This document shows, piece after piece, positions 42,389-53,241 of a DNA stretch of 64,000 nt. Positions within the stretch are counted from its first letter, which is position 1, and each line of letters begins with the position of its first letter. The translations under genes were made by a program, and so were the position numbers. The notes beneath the pieces were generated by a model that saw nothing but the letters and a program-made list of their open reading frames with translations, had not been told where the DNA came from and did no database searches. The stretch is taken from positions 4,898,001 through 4,962,000 of the forward strand of contig OX578280.1 in NCBI GenBank assembly GCA_951217055.1, written 5' to 3'. Origin of the DNA: Gerris lacustris (Eukaryota > Arthropoda > Insecta > Hemiptera > Gerridae).

Positions 42389-43437
42389 CCCTTAACTGCC
42401 CGAATTATTTTTTTGGGGAATTGTTTGGTTTTTTTCTGGGGATTTTGTCTGTTAAGAGGTCCCTTAATATGTAAAAAATGTTTAAAAAAATTGAAAAAAA
42501 ATCCTTACCCCAAATTTGGGCTGTTGCCATATGGCAACGCTAGGACATTAGCCCTACAGTTTTTTTTGCTCAGTAAATGTTTTAATCATTTATTTTACAA
42601 AATGTATGTAAAATAAATTTTAGGTTAAAAAAAATTACAAATAATACTAAAAAAATACTAAATTTATTTAAAAGAACAAAAAAGTAAATTAATTTCTTTT
42701 TCATTATTTGTATTATGTATCATGTTGTTTATCTGAAAATTATGTAATTATTTCTTTATTTTTTTGTTTTATGCATGAGTTTTTGTTATTACCTTTAAAA
42801 ATATATATGTATTATTCAATTGTAATAAAAAAATATAGATATTATTTTTAAAAGAATAGCCCAATAATATTTGTTACTAATTATACTTGTTCAACAAAAA
42901 TAATTACAATATTTAGAGACTAATTGAGAAATATTTAGAAAATAATCAATAAAAAATGAACATTAGGCAAAAAAACATCAAAACTTTGTATATAAATATG
43001 ACTGAGTAAATTACGACTTAGAAAAAAAACTGTAAGGCTGATGTCCTAGCGTTGCCATATGGCAACTTTCAAATTGACACTAAATTTAGGGCAGAAAAAT
43101 TAAATTTTGTGAAACTGCAATAATTTTATATTTTTAATCACTCTTTATTCTAATAGTTTCATTACCAATAATAAAATTATTTAATTAATTAATTAATTAA
43201 TTAAAAAAATTGAAATTCTCTCCATGTCTCAAATTTGGAATAGCCCATTTTTTAAACCTGTCTTGTCGCATACGTGTTGCACTAAACAAATAAATCTAAT
43301 GATGAAAAATCAATTTAGTCCTTCTTTTGACATAATGTTAACATTTAAAAAGTTTAATATTAACTTGGCCCTCTCCAGACAAGAATAAAGGGAGGGGGTT
43401 TTGCTGTTGCCATATGGCAACGCTAGGTTATTAAGGG
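42389..43437. mobile_element. piggyBac-like non-autonomous element
   Basis: The left end is TTAA followed by CCCTTAACTGCCC, and the right end is inverted CCCTTAATAACCTAGCG, with TTGC where a second TTAA would be expected. CCCTT ends at TTAA targets are typical of piggyBac. The palindrome GTTGCCATATGGCAAC occurs at 42523-42538, 43051-43066 and 43406-43421. 42523-43066 is itself an inverted pair of about 45 bp ends. No transposase frame is present. Confidence 0.5.
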
Positions 43438-43505
43438 TTGCATTGATTGAATATTTATTGTATAACGTTCGCTTCAATGAAAGAGCCACGCGATGCCTAG
43501 TAATA

Positions 43506-43589
43506 GTCACGCAAATCTTACACTGTATAAGTAGAGCCATTGTATTAGTCACGCAAATCTTACACTGTATAAGTAGAGCCATTGTATTA
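43506..43589. repeat. 42-bp tandem duplication
   Basis: GTCACGCAAATCTTACACTG continuing to GCCATTGTATTA is present twice without change, with a third partial start (GTCAGGCAAATTTT). Confidence 0.95.
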
Positions 43590-44990
43590 GTCAGGCAAAT
43601 TTTAAAAGATGCTTATTTTATGAGAAAAAAGTAACGTTTTAAATGTTACTACTTCTAACTTGAATTTATCAACCGGTTTGTTGGCTCTTATCAACAAATT
43701 AGCAATAGAGTTGCCCAAGCATACATTGAAAGGGCAGGTCACTTTCCATCTTCGCAATGTAGTCCGTAGCTCTCATTGTTTGAACAAATTCTTTCTATTT
43801 CTATAGGTCGTTACAAAGGTTACCACAGTAGAGGCCATAACTATACCTGGCCTCGCAATATTACCATGAATAGTCACGGTTTAAGCTTGACAATCCATGA
43901 TTTTCCCAAGCACCATCTCAAATCTTAAATTACAAAAGCTTTCTCCGGTCCAGAAGTGGAATTTCAACTCATCTCCCTTATCCAAACCTCAAAACGGGTC
44001 AGACATTATTCTCTTCCTATTTCAGGATTTCTCGTTACGATGGTTTCAGCAAACTCTTTGTAACTTTTTTTTTCTCATTTCAATCTTGATAAACTTTCAA
44101 AGGCAATGCTTCTGTATAATACACACGGGTCTCAGAACTCCTGGAATTTCTTTATCCATCCAACCCGGTTTCAGTGACCCCTCGTGTAGTTTGAAAAAGT
44201 TTTTGCTGGTCATTTTTCCAGTAGAAAAAATTCGGGATTTTGGAACTACCTCTGTAAAAGTTGCTATTGTTTCAACGGGATGAATCGACTTCTAATAAAC
44301 AATCAATGCGAGCCTTCGAATACTTTTTATCTGGGCTTCTGAATGCATTTATTTTAGGAACAACCTTCAAACTAATGAAGCTTAGTTAAAAAAAACAACA
44401 AAAATCCTGAATAAGGCATATAAATAATGAATTATATAAAGAGAATAAAAATAGGTTTCAATTTTATTGAATGTATAAAAAATAGAAGCAATTAATCAGG
44501 ATCTGTTTTTCTCTGGGAGTCAATTCATCCGAACTTCTCTTATAAACAATCTTCGTTGTTTTATACTGAAATGAACGACTTTTAAAATGTTTGGGTTTGA
44601 TATTTGGATCTGAAATCTCAGGTAGGATGGGGAATTAAAAATGTTCTTTACTGTATTGTTATTTTTTAGGGGTATGTAAGGGGGGTGAAAGTAGTTCTTT
44701 GTTTAAATTGATATCTTGGAAGCACTTTATATTTTAATATAGCAATACTGAATAGTAATATCACATGTTCGTTAATAACTAATTCGTTTACTGCGTCTTA
44801 TTTTATCATTTATTCAATAAATTGAAATGGGTTATGGTCCCAGCACACTTACAAAGTGCTAATAACAAATGCGTTAATATTTTGTTAGTTAATTGTAATC
44901 CAGCACGCCAAAGGGCTGATACCTTCATGTTATGGATGGTACAAGGTTTGCGTATGGACGCTACTTTACTTAAGTAGTTTTACTTAGTAT
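43590..44990. other. No gene recognised
   Basis: A 128-codon + frame at 43897-44283 has no recognisable domain, and the reverse strand also shows none. Base composition at 43650-44300 is more balanced than the surroundings, so an old transposon or a UTR cannot be excluded. Confidence 0.35.
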
Positions 44991-45090
44991 AGCGCTGCTG
45001 GTTGAACATCGAGGAACATCCAATGCTGGAGACGGTTGTCGAACCCGTAACCTCCAGATTCCAAAGTACGAGTAATAATACAGATCTACC
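44935..45090 (-). repeat. Probable SINE-like fragment
   Basis: The minus strand has TCTGGAGGTTACGGGTTCGA and CAACCGTCTCCAGC, a B-box-like sequence, and then text resembling short insect retroposons (AGCGTCCATACGCAAACCTT). The A-box was not found. Confidence 0.4.
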
Positions 45091-45149
45091 TTTTTTTTTT
45101 TTTTTAGTTTTTCTTAGTAATCCAAAAGAGAGCGTTTATAAAAGCGAGT

Positions 45150-45320
45150 GACTATCATGCACGCTTGGCAATAGGTATTATAAAGAAAACAAATAGGTGG
45201 AGAGGGCAGTGATTTCTATGATCCAGAGTAGGAAATTAATCAGTAAACCAAAAAGCAAGTTCATTGTAGTTCGTCACTTGATAGTTGCACTTTAATTTGG
45301 TGTAATATTGGAATAACTAA
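45150..45320 (+). repeat. Family F repeat, copy 1
   Basis: GCTTGGCAATAGGTATTATA, AACAAATAGGTGGAGAGGGC, CAGTAAACCAAAAAGCAAGT and AGTTCGTCACTTGATAG occur in the same order at 55288-55440. Confidence 0.65.
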
Positions 45321-45690
45321 CGGGAGGGTGTGTGCTATCAAACTAAGACACAACTGCTGTTATCATAACACACACACACCGGTTCACCTGTATAGGTTAC
45401 CGGCACAGGTTTCAGGTATACCGCAACGTATATGGCCGGTATATGCTTAAACGATAAATTAAGCACTTCAAATATCATAATAGTACTTAATACTAACATT
45501 TAGTACTTTATTATTAAAAGAGAACGTAGAACGTATATTTCTCTCCAGGAATCAAATACAGGTATCAGTGTTAGCTGCATTAACCTTATACTGAACTTGA
45601 CTATATCGTTGCTGTTTACTTAGAATGTATGAATATGAATTAATATTTTGATGTCTCCAAAGTAAAACAATATTGTTGTTTATTTTATAG

Positions 45691-45834
45691 GTAGCGGAAT
45701 GTCACCTGGAAGGGAGAGAGTGTATTATGGTGACTAGCGGTGCCGTGGCTTTCGGTAAACAGAAACTCGCCCAAGAATTACTCATGTCACTCAGCATGCG
45801 AGAAACATTATCACCCAAGGATCATGGAAAATCC
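45691..45834 (+). CDS. P5CS: P5CS internal exon, glutamate 5-kinase domain (continuation)
   Basis: 144 bp, 48 codons, phase 0 at both ends; acceptor TATTTTATAG, donor TCCGTAAGT. The translation contains [20 protein letters not shown] followed by [16 protein letters not shown] and [17 protein letters not shown] is the glutamate-binding loop of the kinase domain, in which Ser, Gly and Ala residues contact substrate. The exon continues 4703-4888 directly. The next expected region (a Gly-Gln-Ser-Gly motif about 15-20 residues later) is not visible in the remaining 18 kb, so the following intron is also long or the exon was missed. The proline pathway role is known from the family. Confidence 0.95.
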
Positions 45835-46104
45835 GTAAGTTCACCTTTTATTTTTATATTTATTTAATATTAACCTTTTCGGGCTTATTTTAACAGGAGA
45901 TTCTTCAGCCGTTCTATCCTGGTTTTTCTTCTTCTAATTATTTTTTTTTTTTGTCACAGCTCATCTAATTTATCATTTTATTTTATTATCGAACTTTTTT
46001 TTAGAGGCTATTTACGTAATTTTAATTTCCTGAGACTATAGTTTATAATACAAATGAAAGAATAAAATAGCATAGTTGGTTTAGTAGTTATAGGATTCAA
46101 TAAT
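45835..46104. other. Start of the next P5CS intron
   Basis: The donor GTAAGT is followed by AT-rich DNA. The intron extends at least to the end of the recognisable + strand region. Confidence 0.6.
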
Positions 46105-46420
46105 AGTTATTTATGTAACTAGGCAGCAAAATGAAATTTCGCTGACAAGTTGTTAAGTTTTAGTTCCGAGCCGAAGGCGAGGATAGGCTAAACAAATTTA
46201 CTGCAGAGGTGAAGCCGAGGAAGGAAATGTATTATTTTACTGACGAGGCGAAGCCGAGTCAGTAAAATAATAAATAATTTAATAATTTTATTTTAATAAT
46301 AATTTTATTTTAAATAATAAATCATTTTAGCCTGCTAAAGTGTAACCGTAGCATGTAATCTTTAAACGAGCCAGAAATGTTTTCTTTGCTGCATAGTTAC
46401 ATACAATATTTTATCTACTA
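46105..46420 (-). repeat. Family B element, copy 3 (inverted)
   Basis: TAGGCAGCAAAATGAAATTT and CCGAGCCGAAGGCGAGGATA at the left are the inverse of the copies at 4425 and 25325. The CpG islands include CTGACGAGGCGAAGCCGAGT, which continues to CAGTAAA and forms a hairpin. At the right, GCATAGTTACATACAATATT and TTATCTACT stop where the MITE 46421-46868 is inserted. Confidence 0.75.
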
Positions 46421-46868
46421 AGGCCCGTTTACACTTTGATTAGTGCGAGTGCGAGTGTTTAGTAAAAACAGTAAACCCGTTTGTACACCATGTGTTTAGT
46501 GTAAGTGTTTAGTAATTTTGCGAGTGAACTGTTTAGTAGACTTGCACTGTTTTGTGGAGCTGTGAGTAGGCCTCCCCACTCCAACCTAGATGTCAGGGTT
46601 TTTTTATTTTGTAATTATACAATTTAAAAGGAAAATGTTTAATTGATTTGTCAAAAAACTGTCACAATGTGTCAAAAATCAACGAAACAATGATACCTAA
46701 TACCCCTCCCACAAAAAAAAAAAAAAAAAATTGTCAATAAAATAAAAAAATTTCCTCAAAATAAAACTAAATCCGAATCACATGCACTAAACACAATTGG
46801 ACACTACTAAACACTAAACACTCGCACTAAACACTTGCACTCGCACTAATCAAAGTGTAAACGGGCCT
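46421..46868. mobile_element. 448 bp MITE, AGGCCCGTTTACAC ends
   Basis: The left end AGGCCCGTTTACACTTTGA, continuing TTAGTGCGAGTGCGAGTG, is repeated inverted at the right almost perfectly. GTGTTTAGT and its inverse ACTAAACAC recur many times in both subterminal parts. No ORF. It is inserted at the end of a family B copy. Confidence 0.85.
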
Positions 46869-47336
46869 TATAACGGCAGAAAAATTATTCCAATTATTAT
46901 TATATTCCCTTTTTAATATATAAAAGATTTAAAGAAATTAAAGTTATAAAGAAACGAAAGTTTGACTCATCAAGAAAACAAAACTAAGGCAAAACGATTT
47001 CAGTGTTGCCATTTTTTTTTTTTATTAACAGCGGTTTTTTTAAATAATCGCACTGTAAAATAATAAAATTTGTTTTATTACTATAATTATTTAAGTTATT
47101 TTCAAAAAAAGTTATAAATATTAAGCAGAATATTACGCATAAATATATAAAAATGAACAATGTGGGAGTGTTTATAACCTGCGATGTAGTAACCTTTTTG
47201 TAGTAACATTTTCTTATAATTTTGCAGCCTGTTTGTTATTTTGCTGACACTTTGAACTTTTGCTGACACTTTGATATTTTGCTGACACTTTATTATTTTG
47301 CTGCGTGTTTTTACCACATGTTACAAAAGAATCAAG
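46869..47336. other. AT-rich DNA with short local repeats
   Basis: TTTTGCTGACACTTTGA-like units are repeated three times at about 47240-47290. No gene. Confidence 0.5.
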
Positions 47337-47870
47337 AAATAGTATATTATGTTACTAGGCTGCGAAGTGAGTTTTTTCTTTACCACGGCAATTACATTTA
47401 CTGTCTCGCTTCGCTCGACAGTAAATATTGCCAAGGTAAAGAAAAAACACTTCACAGTCGCGTAGCATATGCTATTTTTTCCGAGGTAGCAGACAATGAA
47501 AAAACATTAAATATTAATCACTAATCAATATATAATAATAACAAATATTAGTACATACTTAAGACTTAAAAAAAGAAACCTTAAAAGAGGTTACACTATA
47601 AGAAAAGATAAATAAAACGCATTGACATCTAGTGGATTTTAATCGTACTAGAAGCATTTCTACAAAGACTGCAGCGCTACTGACGGAAGTTTTGACAACT
47701 ACCCGCCGGAAAATAAAAATCTTTTAGTTCCTAGGACGTAAAAGATTTTTTCTTTACAGCTAGGAGTAATGAAAAGATTTTTTAAGTCCACGTAATGAAA
47801 AAATGGATTTTAGCTATGTTTTTTAGGCTCTAAAGTTACAATTTCACAGCCTACCACGGAAAAAATGACA
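47337..47870 (+). repeat. Family D element, copy 2
   Basis: It matches 36955-37450 along its length. It differs by an extra inner hairpin at 47393-47430 (TTTACTGTCTCGCTTCGCTC then GACAGTAAA), the CpG island missing from copy 1. Confidence 0.82.
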
Positions 47871-48290
47871 TTTTGCAGATTGAAAACAGTACAACAATGC
47901 TTAATTTTGCTGCGTGAGTAGATAAATAATATTATAACTCCATATTTATTTTATCATCATGCATCAATGCAAGAAACCCAGGTTCATTTACATTTATCCT
48001 AACATTGTAATGCAGGTTTGTTTGCATTAGTTACTTACGCAAATAGGGAGAAAAGTAAGTGATTTACACCTGCTGAGGGATGAAGTTGGTTCCTGAAGGG
48101 AAGTTGGTTTTACAGGAGGTCGATAGGTTTTCACTTGTATTCATTGTAGTACTATATTTCGCCGATAGAAGTTTATAAATTTTATATTAAATTATATCAG
48201 AACATTGTAAATGAATGTAAGTTCCTTTTTAAAAGTAACACGTGGGTTATATTGTAAGTAATTTTAATGAAAATATAATGATCTTTCTAA
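47871..48290. other. No gene; family B end fragment
   Basis: AATTTTGCTGCGTGAGTAGA at 47911-47930 is an isolated family B end. The rest is unrecognised. Confidence 0.45.
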
Positions 48291-48500
48291 TGCTGAAAAT
48301 CGCAACTCTATAACTTTTTTGTTTTTGAGTTATTACGTATTTTATTTGATAATACAACAACGTATGGAAAAAATCGATATTTCGAAATATCTCGAAAACT
48401 ATTGAGAATTGCATAAAGCATATATACTTTTTTTCTGTTCATCTTGGGCCATAGAATCAGGATTTCTTTTTTGTCCCATTAAAACTTGGTCACCCTGTAT
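48290..48500. repeat. Fragment of a TIR element (ACTTGGTCACCCTGTATA end)
   Basis: The right end CTTGGTCACCCTGTATA resembles the CAGGGTG ends of mariner-type MITEs. No matching left end was found. Confidence 0.4.
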
Positions 48501-49548
48501 ATTGATGAACACAATAAGATTCCATGAGTAGAATTGTGCTAAATATGAAGAAGTTTACCGATTATAATTTTATCTTTTGAAGAGAACTCCGTCCCTTAAA
48601 GTTTTAAAAGAGCAGTTAAAACCTTTTTTTTTGGAAACAATGAGATACTTATTGATGAAAAGTAACAAAATATTATTTGCTTAAAATTTAAGACAATGGA
48701 ATATCAAAAGTGCTTTCCAAGAGGAAATGGAACAAAAGACCGTGCTTTGTTCTTATAAAGCTAATCATATATCCAAGATAAGGGGAAATCCTTCCGGAGA
48801 CTTTCACAGCCGACTTCGGGAAAACTGCCGCGCAACTTCTTACGGCAACATAACTGTCGCGTAAACGGATATAATCTTACAAAGAGGACACGTTATTATA
48901 ACACAAGAAAGCTCATTAACAAAGACATTTCAAGACACATTCTACGAATATGACACTTCTTAACTTTTAAAAAAAACCTGAGTACTTCATTTAAAAAAAT
49001 ATATATTTACTCAACTGTTTTTTTTTTTTTTCTCAATACCTTGTTAAACATAGCTTTAATTTTATTTTTTATTTAAAAAAAAAAAATTGTTTACAAAACT
49101 TTTTACACTCGAGAAATAATAATAAAAATAAATTATCTAACACTTTTTTCCTTCCTGGACTCCAAACTTTAACTTTATCACTGCTAAGTAACACCATTAA
49201 AATAAAATTACATTTTTACATCAGCTTTTTTTATTTCTTCCTTTTTTTTGGTAAATTTAAAAAGAAAAACTTATCTAACGTTGTAAAAAAGTTTGTTTTT
49301 TTTAAAAAAAATAAATAAAATAAAATAAACGCGACAAGATTATAATTTAAAATAGGGAGAGAAAATTTTGCAATTCCTAAATATCTAAACTGATATTTTT
49401 ATTATGATAAATTCAATTTAAATCAATTATTATTATTATTATTATTTTATTTTATTTTTTTTTTTTCAAAAATCTTTTAACACTTTACATGACTTTATGC
49501 CACTTATACTTTATTGTTTTCATGGTTTTATTTATTTATTTGTATTCT
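48501..49548. other. AT-rich DNA, nothing recognised
   Basis: Poly-T and poly-A tracts at 49018-49032 and 49075-49087, and an (ATT)n tract near 49425-49450. No coding frame is supported. Confidence 0.4.
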
Positions 49549-50069
49549 TAGAATAATACAATATATAGAAGGAGGATCACTGATAACATTGAAGCCAACT
49601 TTGGTTATGTCCCTTTATCCACGTTCTAAAAATTAATTTTTGTAATTTGTGACGTCATAATTTTAAAATTATTTGCCTTCGGTTTTTTAATTTAATTTTT
49701 TATTAAATTATAATTATTGATAGTCAGTTTAGTTTATTGTAATATTTGTTTGTGTTTTATCTTATTTTAGCTTGAAATATGATAAAAATAATGTTTATTA
49801 TATCATGCTGGGCGAGTTGTAAAAAATGACGTCAGAGTGAAACGTAAACAATAACCAATGGCAGGGTTTTTTTTCTTGATTTTTGTGAGCGGGCTTTGAA
49901 TAGTTACTAAAGCATGGCCAACCTTCTCCTGTTTAAATGAAAAAAATGAGTGTTGTTATGTTGGCAGCCTGGTCTTAAGGACACAACCTCTCGGCAAAAG
50001 TTGGCTTCAGTCTCTTATCAGTAATTGCTTAGGATTCCAATTCTATGCTCCTTCTATGCATAGTATTAT
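49549..50069. mobile_element. TIR element, AGAAGGAG ends
   Basis: GAATAATAC...AGAAGGAGgATCACTGATAA followed by TTGAAGCCAACTTTGG at the left corresponds to the inverse of AAAAGTTGGCTTCAGTCTCT, TATCAGTAAT and CTCCTTCTATGCATAGTATT at the right. The right arm has about 20 extra bases. The central AT-rich part has no ORF. Confidence 0.75.
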
Positions 50070-50152
50070 TCTAAGTTTGTATTACTTGCAAGAGAACAGA
50101 CAACTCTCAAAATAAAAATTACATACACTTATTGTATACATGGGAAAGTGGG

Positions 50153-50360
50153 GTAAGACCGGGTAGCCATCACTTGATGGCTTGTTGGAGCCGGAATATT
50201 CCACCTTTAGAGTTCTAAACATATTTAAAATATCCAATGCTTATCAGAGCACAATATATCAGTATTAAAATGTCATTGTTCAATTAATTTTTTTATCAAT
50301 GATTGTTTTTCTAAAGAATGTAAAATCATCCGGTCTTACCCCACTAATAGGATAAGACCG
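50153..50360. repeat. Fold-back with GTGGGGTAAGACCGGG ends
   Basis: GTGGGGTAAGACCGGGTA at 50153 is mirrored by CCGGTCTTACCCCAC at about 50332-50346. GGATAAGACCGGGTAT then follows in direct orientation. It is a small MITE or its ends. Confidence 0.7.
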
Positions 50361-50539
50361 GGTATACATGTTAACCTTTTGGAGAAATAAAGAAAAAACA
50401 TAATTTTTATTTTAGAAAACAAATACTCTAATATTTACAAAATTTGCACTCAAAGTATACCTATCTTTATATACATACTAAATTTGGAAATGAAAATACC
50501 TAGAAACACCTGGAAGTTTAGCACCCCCCCTCCAAATGT

Positions 50540-50778
50540 GAGGCTAAAATTAATGTCTCGATTTCGCACCAGGGTATGATTTTTCTGATCATGCAGGTAT
50601 GCCAAATTTCGTCAAAATCGGTCCAGTAGTTTAGACTTCAGACGTCTGTAGAGACGACAGATAAACATTTTTTATATATAATTTTTTTGGACTCGGGGAC
50701 CTCAAAACGTGTAAATCCATTAGAATTTCAAAAATTGATCACCATCACAATACCTCCTCGTTATATGAGAAAGTAAAA
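50540..50778 (+). repeat. Retroposon-like repeat, paired with 10730-10950
   Basis: CCAAATTTCGTCAAAATCGG, GACGTCTGTAGAGACGACAG, GGACCTCAAAACGTGTAAAT and CCATCACAATACCTCCTCGT appear in the same order in both. The ACGTCTGTAGAGACG hairpin is conserved. Confidence 0.7.
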
Positions 50779-51059
50779 TTGTTGAATTAAACAACTTTCT
50801 AATTTGATGATTCTTTTATATGTTAATGCAAATGGCAAACTTAAGTTATAAAAAAAAATTGCAATAATGTTTAGATCCTATAATAATTTATTTATATAAT
50901 ATGTATATAGGACCATCTATGGATGACGTTTGACAAAACGTCCAAATTTCTTCAAAAACGTATTAGCAGTTTTAATAAAGTGTAAATAATTCCATGTAGT
51001 AATAAAGTTGTTGATTTGATTCCCAGAGGTGTAACATATAGGTTTTTTTTTTTTTTTCA

Positions 51060-51780
51060 ATTTATAATATAAATTCAATTTAAATCCAATTATAATTATT
51101 ATTAACTACGGGAAACAGACAGAGAAAAATAGACTCCAGCGCGGGGATTTGAACCACCGGCCTCTATATTCCCAGTATCGCGCTCTAACCAACTAAGCTA
51201 CGCAGGAGAATGAATTTCTCTGACGTTAATGATAACTTGACCCGAATTTAAAGCTTTCAATTTTTCCACAAGTCTGAGAAGTCAACATTAATGACAAAGA
51301 ACTCGACCGAGAAATAACGCTTATAATTATAAAGTACCCAATTAGTACCTGTACCTCGTACAATCAATTAGAAATTCATATTTTACGATTTTGGTAGTAT
51401 TCATACTACGGAACGATTAAATTTTAATTTAATAGAGATAATATAGAGGCCGGTGGTTCAAATCCCCGCGCTGGTTAGTCTCCAGCGCGGGGATATTTTT
51501 CTCTATTTTTCATCTATTTTGATCTATTTTTCTCTGTCTGTTTCCCGTAGTTAATAATAATTATAATTTGATTTAAATTAAAATTTAATCGTTCCGTAGT
51601 ATGAATACTACCAAAATCGTAAAATATGAATTTCTAATTGATTATACGAGGTACAGGTACTAATTGGGTACTTTATAATTATAAGCGTTATTTCTCGGTC
51701 GAGTTCTTTGTCATTAATGTTGACTTCTCAGACTTGTGGAAAAATTGAAAGCTTTAAATTCGGACTATATAAAATATGAA
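51060..51780. mobile_element. Nested fold-back with two tRNA-like parts
   Basis: The outer arms (TTTAAATCCAATTATAATTA and AACTACGGGAAACAGACAGA on the left) recur inverted near 51530-51560, and the inner flank (AGTACCTGTACCTCGTACAA and neighbours) recurs inverted at 51640-51760. The minus strand 51215-51140 folds as a tRNA-like structure: acceptor TCCTGCG/CGCTGGA with six of seven pairs, A-box TAGCTTAGTTGGTTAGAGC, seven-base anticodon loop CTGGGAA (anticodon GGG, Pro) and B-box GGTTCAAATCC. The T stem has two mismatches. A second, partial copy is at 51436-51480 on the + strand. Confidence 0.75.
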
Positions 51781-52387
51781 TATAAATTCATAAAAAGATA
51801 CTCATTCACATTACTTCTAGATATTCATTCAGATACGACACCCAATATTATGTTCCACCTTCGGTAAGTTCGAAAAAATTTAAACTTAATAAGAGAAAAT
51901 AAAAAAGCTAAAAATAAAAATACTTAATAGGATTTTAATTTAAAAAAGGGATTTTAAGAAAAATCAATTACTTTTGATGTCTAAAACAGGAGATTTGTAA
52001 GAAACACACTGTGAATAGAACTCGACCAAGAAGAGAACCCTTGGGAACAGAAAGGTTTGTAAGTGGTTACAGTTAGTCTGTCTATGCCAGATCTGTCTTA
52101 AGCTGCTCAGGGCATTAGATATCACAAAGCACTTACAGTTCAATCAGAGAACATTAAACCTTCCTTTGCTTAACTCAAATCCACTTTACACAGAGATTCT
52201 TTAAAATAAAACACTTCTACCTATTCGAGTTGGTTAAAACAAGACAATATAATCCCTCTCTTTGGTTTCAATGTGTACCTTTAATAGATGATTCAAGTTA
52301 TTTTTAAACAGGGTTTGAAATCAAATTATAGTATAATGGAGAGGAGAGTTGTTTCATTGATCTTTCGAATCTTTGAATGAATTAAAT
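51781..52387. other. No gene recognised
   Basis: Mixed sequence. CACCTTCGGTAAGTTCGAA near 51856 resembles an end of the GCTTCCGAG family. Confidence 0.4.
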
Positions 52388-52424
52388 AGTCCAGGAGATA
52401 GCGTGCAAAAAAGTGTCTGACAAA
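52388..52424 (+). repeat. Family F end, split by a MITE
   Basis: AGTCCAGGAGATAGCGTGCA and AAAAAGTGTCTGAC match the ends at 55595-55645 (inverted) and 56934-56975. The sequence continues after the MITE at 53224-53241 (ATCATCAAGCGCTAGCA). Confidence 0.75.
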
Positions 52425-53223
52425 AGGCAGAAATACACATGCTTGTAAAAAAGCATGCCAGTGCAGAGTTACTAGCATGTCAGTAGCTGGCATGCTGCAG
52501 ACGCTGTGTACATTTGCCAGTGAAACAGCATGCTAGTACCATCAGGATGATAGGTCTTGTGCGAGCTACTAGCACATGACAATACATATTCCAGTCACAG
52601 TTTTAGTTTTGAAACAGGCAATCGTTTCTTGCCTTCTTAATTCTTCTTGATTAAATAATTGTATTTGATTTAATTAATTTTGATAGTTTTATTAATTGTT
52701 TCAATGTACCTTATGTATCGGTGCGGAATGAAATTAACCAGATTGTTCTGTTACTTGCAAAGAACTGTGTTTTAAAACATTTGAAAAATAATAAAAAGAC
52801 ACGAAGAGTGTGGGTAAAGATTGGATAGCTAGAAGGGAATTAGGTACATGCAGCAAGTTAGTGGCTACTAAATGAAATGCTGTTCGGGGACGTCAATGGT
52901 TTTAGGAATCAATAGCGAATGCTTCCGGAGAAAGTAGATGAGTTGTTGTCAAATACCGGCGAAAGGAAGGAACGCAACTGAAGGGCTGAGGGAAACTCGT
53001 GCTAGCTACTAGCAACCTTGCGCTGGCATGCCTGTTTACACGTGCCTTATCAGTTCCCCCTCCCCTCGACTCGTGCCACTGGCAAGACAAAAATCAAACC
53101 TCGTGTGATTTACTCGCATGCTTTTTACTTGCATGCTATTTGATGTATACACATGCCAGTAGCTCTCCTCTGCGAGCTACTCGTATGTTTTTGTGCGAGT
53201 AACTAGCATGTGTATTTCCGCCT
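52425..53223. mobile_element. PIF/Harbinger-like 799 bp MITE, copy 2
   Basis: It is the same length as copy 1 (27202-28000), with AGGCAGAAATACACATGCT and inverted AGGCGGAAATACACATGCT ends. It has small indels relative to copy 1, including an added TTTTTACTTGCATGC near 53122. It is inserted in family F at the GACTAACATC site. The flanks AAA and TAT suggest a mutated TAA duplication. Confidence 0.88.
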
Positions 53224-53241
53224 TATCATCAAGCGCTAGCA

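Larger units (their letters stand above)
4889..45690 (+). other. Giant P5CS intron (40,802 bp)
   Basis: The intron begins GTAAAA and ends TATTTTATAG. The flanking exons join without loss or gain of residues at a position where animal P5CS proteins are continuous (IVEQ followed by V), so no exon is missing between them. It is filled with the transposons, repeats and AT-rich DNA listed separately. The large BEL element inside lies in the same orientation as the gene. Confidence 0.85.

Noticed and set aside
43897..44283. 128-codon open frame
   Set aside because: No recognisable domain, no homologous copy in the window, Phe/Ser/Leu-rich composition and no splice context. Left as unrecognised sequence.
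46250..46280. Hammerhead ribozyme at CTGACGAGGCGAAGCCGAGTC
   Set aside because: The first core CTGACGA and a GGC/GCC stem are present, but GAGTC replaces the required GAAAC.
51140..51215. Functional tRNA-Pro (GGG) gene
   Set aside because: The acceptor and anticodon arms are good, but the T stem has two mismatches and the sequence is embedded in a repeat family with further decayed copies; an RNA gene cannot be claimed.
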